A stretch of DNA of 64,000 bases, taken from positions 3,596,001 through 3,660,000 of the forward strand of contig NZ_CP060007.1 in the NCBI RefSeq assembly GCF_014168535.1. Reading direction: 5' to 3'. Origin of the DNA: Lacibacter sediminis (lineage in GTDB: Bacteria; Bacteroidota; Bacteroidia; Chitinophagales; Chitinophagaceae). Position numbers and translations under genes: made by a program. Under the pieces are notes generated by a model. The model saw only the letters and a list, made by a program, of their open reading frames with translations. It did not search any database and was not told the DNA's origin. This document shows positions 56,846 through 64,000 of this stretch, one piece after another (within the stretch, counting starts at the first letter, position 1; each line of letters opens with the position of its first letter).

Positions 56846-57025
56846 TCAACTGTGTTGAAACGAATCCAATACCTTTTGAGGTATTTCTTTACCATCCGGA
56901 AGGGGTTCCGGCAGACCGGGGAAATGGAGAATTTTGGAATGACTGTGCGAAACAAGCATTTCGCTGGTTGGCGTTTTCTCAATATTCAGCATTATTGAGA
57001 AAAGCCTTTGTTTGGAAATAAGCAT
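56846..57025 (-). pseudogene. Coding-like fragment in the susC2-GH106 intergenic region
   Basis: An ATG-started minus-strand frame of 59 codons ends in TGA at 56846. Its product reads SHSHSKILHFPGLPEPLPDG near the middle, then KEIPQKVLDSFQHS. The proline-rich, codon-normal sequence looks more protein-like than the AT-rich DNA around it. I recognise no family. It may be the C-terminal end of a lost gene or a small ORF. Confidence 0.25.
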
Positions 57026-57039
57026 AGCAATCAATTTAG

Positions 57040-57456
57040 AATTTAAAAGTCATGCAAAAAAACTATTTGACCAACCCGTACTGTCTGTTGTTAAAGAACA
57101 TTTTATCGACGATTAAACAAAAAAAAACAATAACAGAAAAGACTATTGTCAACTAAAAAATTACAATTCACTATTTTTTTTACTATGATTAAATTTAAAA
57201 AATAGTTCCAACTGATTCTAATAAGTCCCGTTACTTTGATTGTCTTTTTTAATGACGCCATCAAATTAAAAAAAACATTGAACGTATCACTTGTTTAATA
57301 TGGAATTGACCGTTTTGTCCCCTGATATTGAAACAATATATCTCTAGTTTGTACAGCTTTTCAAAAAGGTTGCAACATTTTAAACATCGATGCCCAAAAA
57401 AGAATAATGAATAAAAACAAAGACAAAATAAAATATACCAGCATCTGCTATCAATA
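57040..57456. other. AT-rich intergenic region upstream of GH106
   Basis: About 417 bp of very AT-rich DNA with long A and T runs before the GH106 start. It probably holds the GH106 promoter; no clear TAnnTTTG box with suitable spacing could be picked out. A minus-strand open frame running back into GH106 from 57605 is low-complexity and is not supported as a gene. Confidence 0.4.
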
Positions 57457-60400
57457 ATGAATATGAATAGTTTACTTTTTATATCCCGATTTATAAAGAA
57501 AAGAGTTAGCAAATTACCTGTTCTGGCGGTCATTTTAATATTGTGTATCGATTCTCTTTCTGCACAAACATTAGAAAAGGGTTTCATAAATCCGCCCGAC
57601 TCCATTCAAACAAGTGTCTACTGGTATTGGATATCAGACAATATTTCAAAAGAAGGTGTTATAAAAGATTTGCATGCAATGAAAGCTGCCGGTATTAACC
57701 GTGCATTTATTGGCAACATTGGATTAGAAAATGTTCCTTATGGTAAAGTAAAAATGTTGAGTGATGAGTGGTGGGAAATTCTGCATGTAGCGCTGAAAAC
57801 CGCTACTGCATTAAACATCGACATTGGGATTTTCAACTCACCGGGCTGGAGCCAATCAGGTGGCCCATGGATAAAACCGAAGGAAGCTATGCGCTACCTT
57901 ACTTCATCTTCTATGCGTGTAAAAGGTCCGGTTCACTTTTCTAAAAAACTGGAAAAGCCAGCTGAACATTTTGAGGATGTAAAACTCATTGCATACCCTG
58001 TTTCAAAAAATGACAACTTGCAATTGAACAGCACCAATTGTTCCATACGTTCCTTTCCCTCAACATCAAACTTAGTAAACCTGATTGATGGCAATAAAAA
58101 AACCGGTATAGTTTTTCCGTCAGGCAAATCCTTTACGTTGCAGCTTGATACAAAGACCCCATTTACCGCACGCAGCATCTCTATCAGCACAACTGAAAAA
58201 TTAATGTTTGCAAAAGCAAAACTGCAAGAAAAAAATGCGAAAGGACAATATCAAACGATCAGAGAATTTGATATCAACCGTTCTAATGCTTCACTCAATG
58301 TTGGTTTTGATCCTTATGCTCCGATCGTAATTTCTTTTCGGGCTGCAACAGCAAGTTCATTCAGGTTGATCATTGAAGATGCGATTGCCGGGAACGGTCT
58401 TGCTGAAGTTACATTATCATCTGCACCACTTGTGGAACGATACAGTGAAAAAACATTCGCTAAAATGCATCCTACTCCATTGCCTTCATGGAACGATTAC
58501 AAATGGCCGATGCAAACTGAAATTGATGATAAGGCAACAGCAACTGATCCATCAAAAGTACTTGACATTTCAAAATACCTTTCCGCAGATGGAACACTTA
58601 CATGGAATGTACCTGCAGGTGAATGGATGATCATGCGATCGGGTATGACAGCAACAGGAGTTGTGAATGGACCTGCATCGCCTGAAGCTACCGGTCTTGA
58701 AGTAGACAAGATGAGCAGGCAGCATGTAGAGAAACATTTTGATGCTTTTATTGGTGAAGTGTTAAAACGTATTCCCGAAAAAGACAGAACTTGTTTTAAG
58801 GTAGTAGTGCAGGATAGTTACGAGATGGGCGGACAAAATTTTACAGATGATTTTCTTGCCGAATTTAAAAAGCGATATGGATATGATGCCCTTCCCTACT
58901 TACCTGTTTACCAGGGAAAAGTTGTAAAAGATCAATTGAGCTCTGATCGTTTTCTTTGGGACATGCGGCGCATGGTTGCCGATAAAGTGGCTTATGATTA
59001 TGTTGGAGGATTAAGAGATGTAAGTCATAAACATGGATTAACGACCTGGCTGGAAAACTATGGCCACTGGGGATTTCCCAGTGAATTTTTAATGTATGGC
59101 GGACAATCGGATGAAATAGCGGGTGAGTTTTGGAGTGAAGGTGAATTAGGAAACATTGAAAACAGAGCTGCTTCATCTTGTGGACATATTTATGGTAAAA
59201 CAAAAATCTCTGCAGAGTCGAATACGTTTGCTGGTGATCCTTTCAGTCGTTACCCTGCCAGCATGAAACAACGTGGCGATCGCTTCTTTGCAGAAGGCAT
59301 CAACAATACATTATTACATGTGTATATAACCCAACCATATGAAGAAAAAAATCCCGGCATGAATGCATGGTTTGGCAATGAGTTCAATAGAAAAAATACA
59401 TGGTTTTCGCAAATGGATGTTTACACACAATATCTCAAGCGGACCAATCTCATGCTTCAGCAAGGATTGAATGTTGCAGATGTAGCTTATTTTATAGGTG
59501 AAGATGCCCCTGCAATGACAGGTGTAACTGATCCTGAGTTGCCGGTTGGTTACCAGTTTGACTATATGAATGCAGAGGTGATTGAAAAGTACATGACAGT
59601 GAAAGACGGATTGATCTCCTTACCACATGGCACACAATATCGCATGATGGTTTTACCAAAATTAAGTACCATGCGGCCGTCCGTATTAGCAAAGATCAAA
59701 CAACTTATTATGGATGGCGCAGTTATTCTCGGACCTGCGCCGCAACGTTCGCCTAGTTTACAAGGACAGCCTGCTGCCGATCAACAGATAGCTGTTATGG
59801 CAAAAGAAATATGGGGAAACGTTGATGGTATAAAAGTAAAAATGAGAAAAGCGGGCAAAGGCATCATCATGAATGGAATGACGATGAAAGAAGCACTTGC
59901 TGTGATCAATTGTATTCCTGATTGCAGCTTGCCGAATGATCGATCCATTCACTATGGTCACAGGCAAGTAAATGGAATGGAGATATATTTTTTATCTAAT
60001 CAAACAACTGTTACAAAAGAAGTAACACCGCAGTTTAGAGTAACAGGTCTGCAACCGGAAATATGGGAAGCTGTTACTGGCTCTATTCGTGATTTGCCTG
60101 CCTATACACAAACGGAAAGCAGCACAGCCGTGCCATTGAAGCTTGCCCCGTATGAAAGCGTCTTCATTGTATTTCGTAAAGCAATCAACAACAAGTCTAC
60201 TGTAAATATTGCTGCTAATTATCCTTCAGCAACTACACTCGTAAATTTAAAAGGTCCATGGATGGTGAAGTTTGATTCTTTACAAAGAGGGCCATCCTCA
60301 CCTGTTGTTTTCGATACGTTAATGGATTGGACAAAGTCAGGGGATGATCGCATTAAATATTATTCCGGAACTGCTATTTATAATACTACGTTTAATTTAG

Positions 60401-60723
60401 ACAAACTTCCCGCACACAACAATATCAGCATATCACTTGGCTCCGTTACAGCGATGGCTAAAGTTTTTGTAAACGGAACCTATGCCGGTGGTTTGTGGAC
60501 GGCACCTTACAAATTGGATATTTCAAAACTTATGAAAGAAGGAAAAAACGAAGTAAAGATTGAAGTGGTAAATAACTGGATGAATCGATTGATCGGCGAT
60601 AGCAAACTGCCCAAGGAAGAACGACCTACGTGGAGTCCGTTTAATACTTACAAAGCAACCAGTACATTGCAACCTTCCGGATTGTTTGGTCCTGTAAAAA
60701 TTGAATACGTCAAAAGCAAATAG
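57457..60723 (+). CDS. GH106 alpha-L-rhamnosidase
   Basis: This 1088-aa exported enzyme of glycoside hydrolase family 106 has its signal region at about residues 15-36. The family opening FINPPDSIQTSVYWYWISDN, with SKEGVIKDLHAMKAAGINRA, starts a long TIM-barrel region that includes NSPGWSQSGGPWI and TWLENYGHWGFPSEFLMYGG. The C-terminal part has a beta-sandwich with carbohydrate-binding features (SISLGSVTAMAKVFVNGTYAG). GH106 enzymes release terminal alpha-L-rhamnose in a calcium-dependent inverting reaction. It is the only plus-strand gene of this PUL and is divergent from susC2. Rhamnose mutarotase and the isomerase-like protein at the other end of the locus would handle its product. Confidence 0.94.
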   Translation: MNMNSLLFISRFIKKRVSKLPVLAVILILCIDSLSAQTLEKGFINPPDSIQTSVYWYWISDNISKEGVIKDLHAMKAAGINRAFIGNIGLENVPYGKVKMLSDEWWEILHVALKTATALNIDIGIFNSPGWSQSGGPWIKPKEAMRYLTSSSMRVKGPVHFSKKLEKPAEHFEDVKLIAYPVSKNDNLQLNSTNCSIRSFPSTSNLVNLIDGNKKTGIVFPSGKSFTLQLDTKTPFTARSISISTTEKLMFAKAKLQEKNAKGQYQTIREFDINRSNASLNVGFDPYAPIVISFRAATASSFRLIIEDAIAGNGLAEVTLSSAPLVERYSEKTFAKMHPTPLPSWNDYKWPMQTEIDDKATATDPSKVLDISKYLSADGTLTWNVPAGEWMIMRSGMTATGVVNGPASPEATGLEVDKMSRQHVEKHFDAFIGEVLKRIPEKDRTCFKVVVQDSYEMGGQNFTDDFLAEFKKRYGYDALPYLPVYQGKVVKDQLSSDRFLWDMRRMVADKVAYDYVGGLRDVSHKHGLTTWLENYGHWGFPSEFLMYGGQSDEIAGEFWSEGELGNIENRAASSCGHIYGKTKISAESNTFAGDPFSRYPASMKQRGDRFFAEGINNTLLHVYITQPYEEKNPGMNAWFGNEFNRKNTWFSQMDVYTQYLKRTNLMLQQGLNVADVAYFIGEDAPAMTGVTDPELPVGYQFDYMNAEVIEKYMTVKDGLISLPHGTQYRMMVLPKLSTMRPSVLAKIKQLIMDGAVILGPAPQRSPSLQGQPAADQQIAVMAKEIWGNVDGIKVKMRKAGKGIIMNGMTMKEALAVINCIPDCSLPNDRSIHYGHRQVNGMEIYFLSNQTTVTKEVTPQFRVTGLQPEIWEAVTGSIRDLPAYTQTESSTAVPLKLAPYESVFIVFRKAINNKSTVNIAANYPSATTLVNLKGPWMVKFDSLQRGPSSPVVFDTLMDWTKSGDDRIKYYSGTAIYNTTFNLDKLPAHNNISISLGSVTAMAKVFVNGTYAGGLWTAPYKLDISKLMKEGKNEVKIEVVNNWMNRLIGDSKLPKEERPTWSPFNTYKATSTLQPSGLFGPVKIEYVKSK

Positions 60724-61318
60724 CGTTAAAGCCCTTCAGCTAATACTTCATACCGGCATGAGTTTTATAGAAACAAAAAACGGACAACCTTTCAAAAAAT
60801 CGGGGTTGTCCGTTAAGGCGGAAAAAAAAGAACGAAATTTGAGCCGATTGATGGATAATTTGGCCTTATTAGCCGATTTGAAATACTGCTTAGAAAACCA
60901 AGTTTATCGATGAACATTCGTTTTTTCAACAAAAATTAACTTAAAGATTCATAGTACGAAAAGCAGCCAAATTCTATGGGGTATGTTAGGTTTCACTTCT
61001 GGCCACCGAAAATTATTGTACCTGCCTTTCGACAAACAGTTGCTATTCGCACAATCCACTACTGCTTATAATCGTGCATAGTGGGATTATCAACGATTAA
61101 CCAGGAAAAATATATAAATATTTTGCAGGTAAAAAAAGCTGCAACATCGGGCTGTGTGCAGTCCTGCCACATAGTGTTGTGACCCCGCTGCAAGTATAAC
61201 CAACAAGATTAAAATAAGATGAACAGGTCAATAATAACAAAGGCATATGTTTTTCGCATTTACCAATACATGATTTGAAAGTCATCTCCGAAAGGAATGC
61301 CCCTGTTTTACAACTTTT
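60724..61318. other. 595-bp region without a supported gene
   Basis: Between GH106 and the serine-hydrolase gene I see a hairpin (60779-60814) and no convincing coding sequence. Two open frames, at 60701-60913 and 61097-61285, lack recognisable sequence; the first overlaps the GH106 end. Gene remnants too worn to identify cannot be excluded. Confidence 0.5.
60779..60814 (-). terminator. Hairpin 3' of GH106, oriented as a minus-strand terminator
   Basis: AACGGACAACC at 60779-60789 pairs with GGTTGTCCGTT at 60804-60814 around a 14-nt loop. Read on the minus strand it is followed by a T-run, so it could end transcripts coming from the serine-hydrolase gene at 61319. On the plus strand, just after GH106, it has no T-run but could still protect the mRNA end. 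Confidence 0.5.
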
Positions 61319-62581
61319 TTATTTCAAACTGCCATAAATGGTATTTGTGATTTTATCAACAAAATCTTTGTGAGAATTGGGAGTATGCTGAGTCATAATC
61401 AGGCAGATCAGTTTTTCTTTTGGATCGGCCCAATAGTATGAACCGTAGAATCCACCCCACGAAAATGAACCTTTATTCTGCATCTTTAAGTTTGCAGTTT
61501 TTTCGGTTGTATATTCAAACCCAAGGCAAAAATTATTATCACCAAATACATTATCGGCCAACTGCGGACTTAACATCAATTCTACAGTGCGCCTTCCCAA
61601 TATTTGTTTGTTATTGTACCTGCCACCATTTAAAAGCATTTGGAGAAAAATGGAATAATCAAATGCTGTTGACGACAATCCTGATCCCCCCGAAAAAGTA
61701 TTTTTTTGAAACAACGGATACCCGGGGTCTATATTTCTAAACGTAGGCGACCATTCAATGATATAATTATTTTCATCCTCTGTATAAACAGTTGGAATCC
61801 TGCCGGCCTTTGTTGCCGGAACGTTAAAATAGGTATCCTTCATTCCAAGCGGCTCAAAAATATTTTTATGAAAATAAGTTTCCAAAGATTCTCCGCTGAT
61901 TATTTCAACTAAGCACCCAAGTACATCAGTACTTAAGCCATAAGTATATTTTGATCCGGGATTATGTTTTAGTGGCAGTGCTGCTACTGCTTTCATTTTG
62001 GCCAATGCATTCCCTTTAAAATAACCAAGACCTGATGGAATATTATTTTTAGCATAAATAGCTCTCATTGTATCAGAGCCGGAGGCCGGATAGCCGATGC
62101 CAGATGTATGCGTCAGCAAATCCCGAAAAGTAATTTCACGTTTAGCCGCAATAGTGGTATAGCTTGTATCAGAAGCATTGTAGCTATTGATCAGTTTTGG
62201 TTTTTTAAACTCAGGTATAAAATCAGATATAGGTTGATCGAGGGTAAGCCTTCCTTGCTCAAGCAACTGCATAATTGCCAAACTTGTAATTGCTTTGGTC
62301 TGGCTCATAATCCTGAAAATCGCATCAGCCTGCATTTTTGTTTTACTCGAACGATTCGCATATCCACTTCCTTTATAATAAACAACCTGATTGTCTTTGA
62401 CTATAATTACAACAGCACCAACAAGCCAGTTTTGATCTTGATAATTTTTCAAGATGGTATCAATTTGCGCTAATCGTTGATAATTAAACCCATGATGTTG
62501 TTTTACTATTGGTGAAAGGGTTTGTGCAAAGACACATTGCAGTGCAAAAAGGGCTAAAAATAACCCTGTTATTTTTTTCAT
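61319..62581 (-). CDS. Beta-lactamase-fold serine hydrolase
   Basis: This 420-aa exported protein (signal peptide to about residue 20) has the class C beta-lactamase/penicillin-binding fold. The nucleophile motif is Ser93-x-x-Lys96 in IMSQTKAITSLAIM, and a Tyr motif near YTYGLSTDVLG could supply the general base. Sequence such as VVYYKGSGYANRSSKTKMQA is typical of the esterase/EstB-like group. Such enzymes cleave esters or D-peptides; some sit in glycan loci as carbohydrate esterases. It lies between GH106 and the MFS gene, at the edge of the PUL. Substrate unknown. Confidence 0.88.
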   Translation of the reverse strand: MKKITGLFLALFALQCVFAQTLSPIVKQHHGFNYQRLAQIDTILKNYQDQNWLVGAVVIIVKDNQVVYYKGSGYANRSSKTKMQADAIFRIMSQTKAITSLAIMQLLEQGRLTLDQPISDFIPEFKKPKLINSYNASDTSYTTIAAKREITFRDLLTHTSGIGYPASGSDTMRAIYAKNNIPSGLGYFKGNALAKMKAVAALPLKHNPGSKYTYGLSTDVLGCLVEIISGESLETYFHKNIFEPLGMKDTYFNVPATKAGRIPTVYTEDENNYIIEWSPTFRNIDPGYPLFQKNTFSGGSGLSSTAFDYSIFLQMLLNGGRYNNKQILGRRTVELMLSPQLADNVFGDNNFCLGFEYTTEKTANLKMQNKGSFSWGGFYGSYYWADPKEKLICLIMTQHTPNSHKDFVDKITNTIYGSLK

Positions 62582-62696
62582 TCGTGATTTTGATTAGGGT
62601 GATTTAACTGGGTATTTAGTGTTTGCCAGATTTAAATAAAGACGAGCAAAATGAAGTTACTTGTTTTCCTGAATTTTCGAGAGGTCGTCAACGATT

Positions 62697-63971
62697 TTAT
62701 TCTACAAAATCCAGGTCCTTATGAAATGTTTCCTTCGATAATATTGCAGCAACAATTGTTATTGCCATAATAATTACCGCTGCAATCCATCCACCGGTAT
62801 AATAATCAGTAGCACCTCTCAATAATTGAAACAAAGGAAGTATAAGTATGGCAAGCATACCTCTTACCATATTCGGTATTGTTGTTGCTGCTGTTGCCCG
62901 AATGTTGGTACCAAACTGTTCTGCCCCCATTGTCACAAAAATGGCCCAGAAGCCTGCACCAAAACCAAGTCCGCCGCAGATCCAGTACATTCTGCTTGCA
63001 GAACCATTCCATTGTGATGTAAAAAATAAAATCATGAAGAATATGGTAATGCCATAAAATATATACAATGCTTTTTTTCTGCTCTTCAACCATTGACTAA
63101 GCACACCAATGAGTATATCACCCAGTGAAATTCCTGCATAAGCAAACATGATCGATTTACCGGGATCGATTTTTTCTGTAATACCCATATACTTACCAAA
63201 CTCGTTGGAAAATGTGATTAATACACCAATCACAAACCAGGTGGGCAAACCAATAAGAATACTTAACAGGTAACGTTTAAAACGATCTTTGTTATTAAAC
63301 AACATGAAGAGGTTACCTTTTTGCACGTTTGCTTTTTGCACTGTATGAAACATACCTGACTCAGAAACTGAAACACGCAGGAGCAACAATGCTATACCCA
63401 AGCCTCCACCCACAAAATAGCAAGTACGCCAATCGAAATAAAGTTTTAATACAAATGCTGCCACTGCGCCTGTTAAGCCAACACCTGCAACAAGTGATGT
63501 TGCCAGTCCTCTTTTTTCTTTTGGAGTGAGTTCTGATACCAATGTAATGCCTGCCCCCAACTCTCCCGCCAAACCAATGCCTGCAATAAAGCGGATGACT
63601 TTGTATTGATCTGTTGTTTGCACTAATCCATTAGCTATATTGGCAATGGAATATAAAAGTATAGAACCAAACAACACACTTAAGCGTCCTTTCTTATCTC
63701 CCATTACACCCCATAATATTCCTCCAATGAGTAAGCCCCACATCTGCCATTGAATAATGGCTTCACCTTCTGTGAGCAATTGTGCATCTGTTAAATTTAA
63801 TGAGCGAAGACTTTCCACCCTTACAATACTGAATAGTAACAGATCGTAGATATCAACAAAATAACCCAATGCAGCTACCAGCACTGCCACACTAAATATT
63901 GATTTATCCTTTTGTTCAGTCATAGTCAATGGCCCGCTGCTTGTGGTTTGCTTTTGTTCTGTTAACGGCAT
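62697..63971 (-). CDS. MFS metabolite:proton symporter
   Basis: This 424-aa inner-membrane protein of the major facilitator superfamily has about 12 hydrophobic segments. The loop GDKKGRLSVLFGS after the second segment is the MFS signature, and the motif VSELTPKEKRGLATSLVAGV fits the organic-acid/metabolite symporter group. A second ATG at residue 17 (MTEQKDKSIF) is an alternative start. It may import a small product of the PUL, such as rhamnose or a uronate derivative, but it may also belong to the next operon outside the window. It lies 115 nt upstream of the serine-hydrolase gene. Confidence 0.88.
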   Translation of the reverse strand: MPLTEQKQTTSSGPLTMTEQKDKSIFSVAVLVAALGYFVDIYDLLLFSIVRVESLRSLNLTDAQLLTEGEAIIQWQMWGLLIGGILWGVMGDKKGRLSVLFGSILLYSIANIANGLVQTTDQYKVIRFIAGIGLAGELGAGITLVSELTPKEKRGLATSLVAGVGLTGAVAAFVLKLYFDWRTCYFVGGGLGIALLLLRVSVSESGMFHTVQKANVQKGNLFMLFNNKDRFKRYLLSILIGLPTWFVIGVLITFSNEFGKYMGITEKIDPGKSIMFAYAGISLGDILIGVLSQWLKSRKKALYIFYGITIFFMILFFTSQWNGSASRMYWICGGLGFGAGFWAIFVTMGAEQFGTNIRATAATTIPNMVRGMLAILILPLFQLLRGATDYYTGGWIAAVIIMAITIVAAILSKETFHKDLDFVE

Positions 63972-64000
63972 ATAATCGTTCTTAGTAATAACTATTAAAA

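Noticed and set aside
57261..57605. Minus-strand frame of 114 codons overlapping the start of GH106
   Set aside because: Low-complexity, rich in F, C and I from AT-rich DNA, and it runs over the certain GH106 N-terminus.
60701..60913. Plus-strand 70-codon frame at the GH106 end
   Set aside because: Starts within the GH106 gene, contains the hairpin at 60779, and shows no protein-like pattern.
61097..61285. Minus-strand 62-codon frame with a hydrophobic start
   Set aside because: Could mimic a lipoprotein signal, but the rest is cysteine-rich random-looking sequence with no operon context.
1..64000. Mobile elements, CRISPR arrays, tRNA or rRNA genes
   Set aside because: I looked for transposase-like frames, regular short repeats with spacers and conserved RNA sequence and saw none.

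Overview
The window looks like part of the chromosome of a Bacteroidota bacterium, most likely a soil or freshwater member of the Chitinophagaceae. The evidence is two SusC/SusD pairs, lipoproteins with short Bacteroidota-type signal peptides, an NtrC/NtrY-like two-component pair beside a MacAB-like exporter, and TAnnTTTG-type promoter boxes. The genus is inference; no rRNA or other marker gene is present.

Region A (1-12600) is an ABC export locus on the minus strand: a MacA/HlyD-like adaptor, a previously uncalled 56-residue membrane peptide, a MacB-type ATPase, and three tandem paralogous FtsX/MacB permeases of 808-809 aa. A sigma-54-type response regulator and its histidine kinase are transcribed away from it. 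The shared intergenic region carries a 12-bp inverted repeat and a pair of 18-bp direct repeats 22 bp apart, which are good candidates for regulator sites. Region B (12600-15840) has a DM13 lipoprotein, an outer-membrane barrel protein, a YHS-domain protein and a GH1 beta-glucosidase.

Region C (15841-37180) is a polysaccharide utilisation locus (PUL). Eleven minus-strand genes run from myo-inositol oxygenase through SusC, SusD, a purple-acid-phosphatase-like enzyme, a DUF5009 membrane protein, a sodium/solute symporter, an unrecognised 590-aa exported protein, GH92, a GH28-like protein and mannonate dehydratase to a GH2-GH53 fusion. A divergent LacI-type regulator has a near-palindromic operator in its promoter region. 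Inositol oxygenase (makes glucuronate) plus mannonate dehydratase (late glucuronate catabolism) inside a SusCD locus suggests a target that yields inositol and/or uronic acids together with galactose and mannose.

Region D (37250-64000) is a second PUL. SusC, SusD (with a phage-fibre-like insertion), a DUF5017 lipoprotein, a heparinase II/III-like lyase, GH105, a sulfatase, a SASA-type esterase, a GntR regulator, a BNR_4 (PL24/25/42-like) lyase, L-rhamnose mutarotase, an AraA-fold isomerase and GH88 lie on the minus strand. A GH106 alpha-L-rhamnosidase is divergent, and a serine hydrolase and an MFS transporter follow on the minus strand. Together these fit breakdown of a sulfated, rhamnose- and uronic-acid-rich glycan of the ulvan type: lyases cut at uronic acid, GH88/GH105 remove the unsaturated uronate, the sulfatase and esterase strip substituents, GH106 frees rhamnose, and the mutarotase and isomerase pass it into the cell's metabolism. 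A 3'-terminal fragment of a second DUF5017-like gene lies between the GntR and BNR_4 genes, showing that the locus has been rearranged. No mobile element, CRISPR array, tRNA or rRNA was seen.
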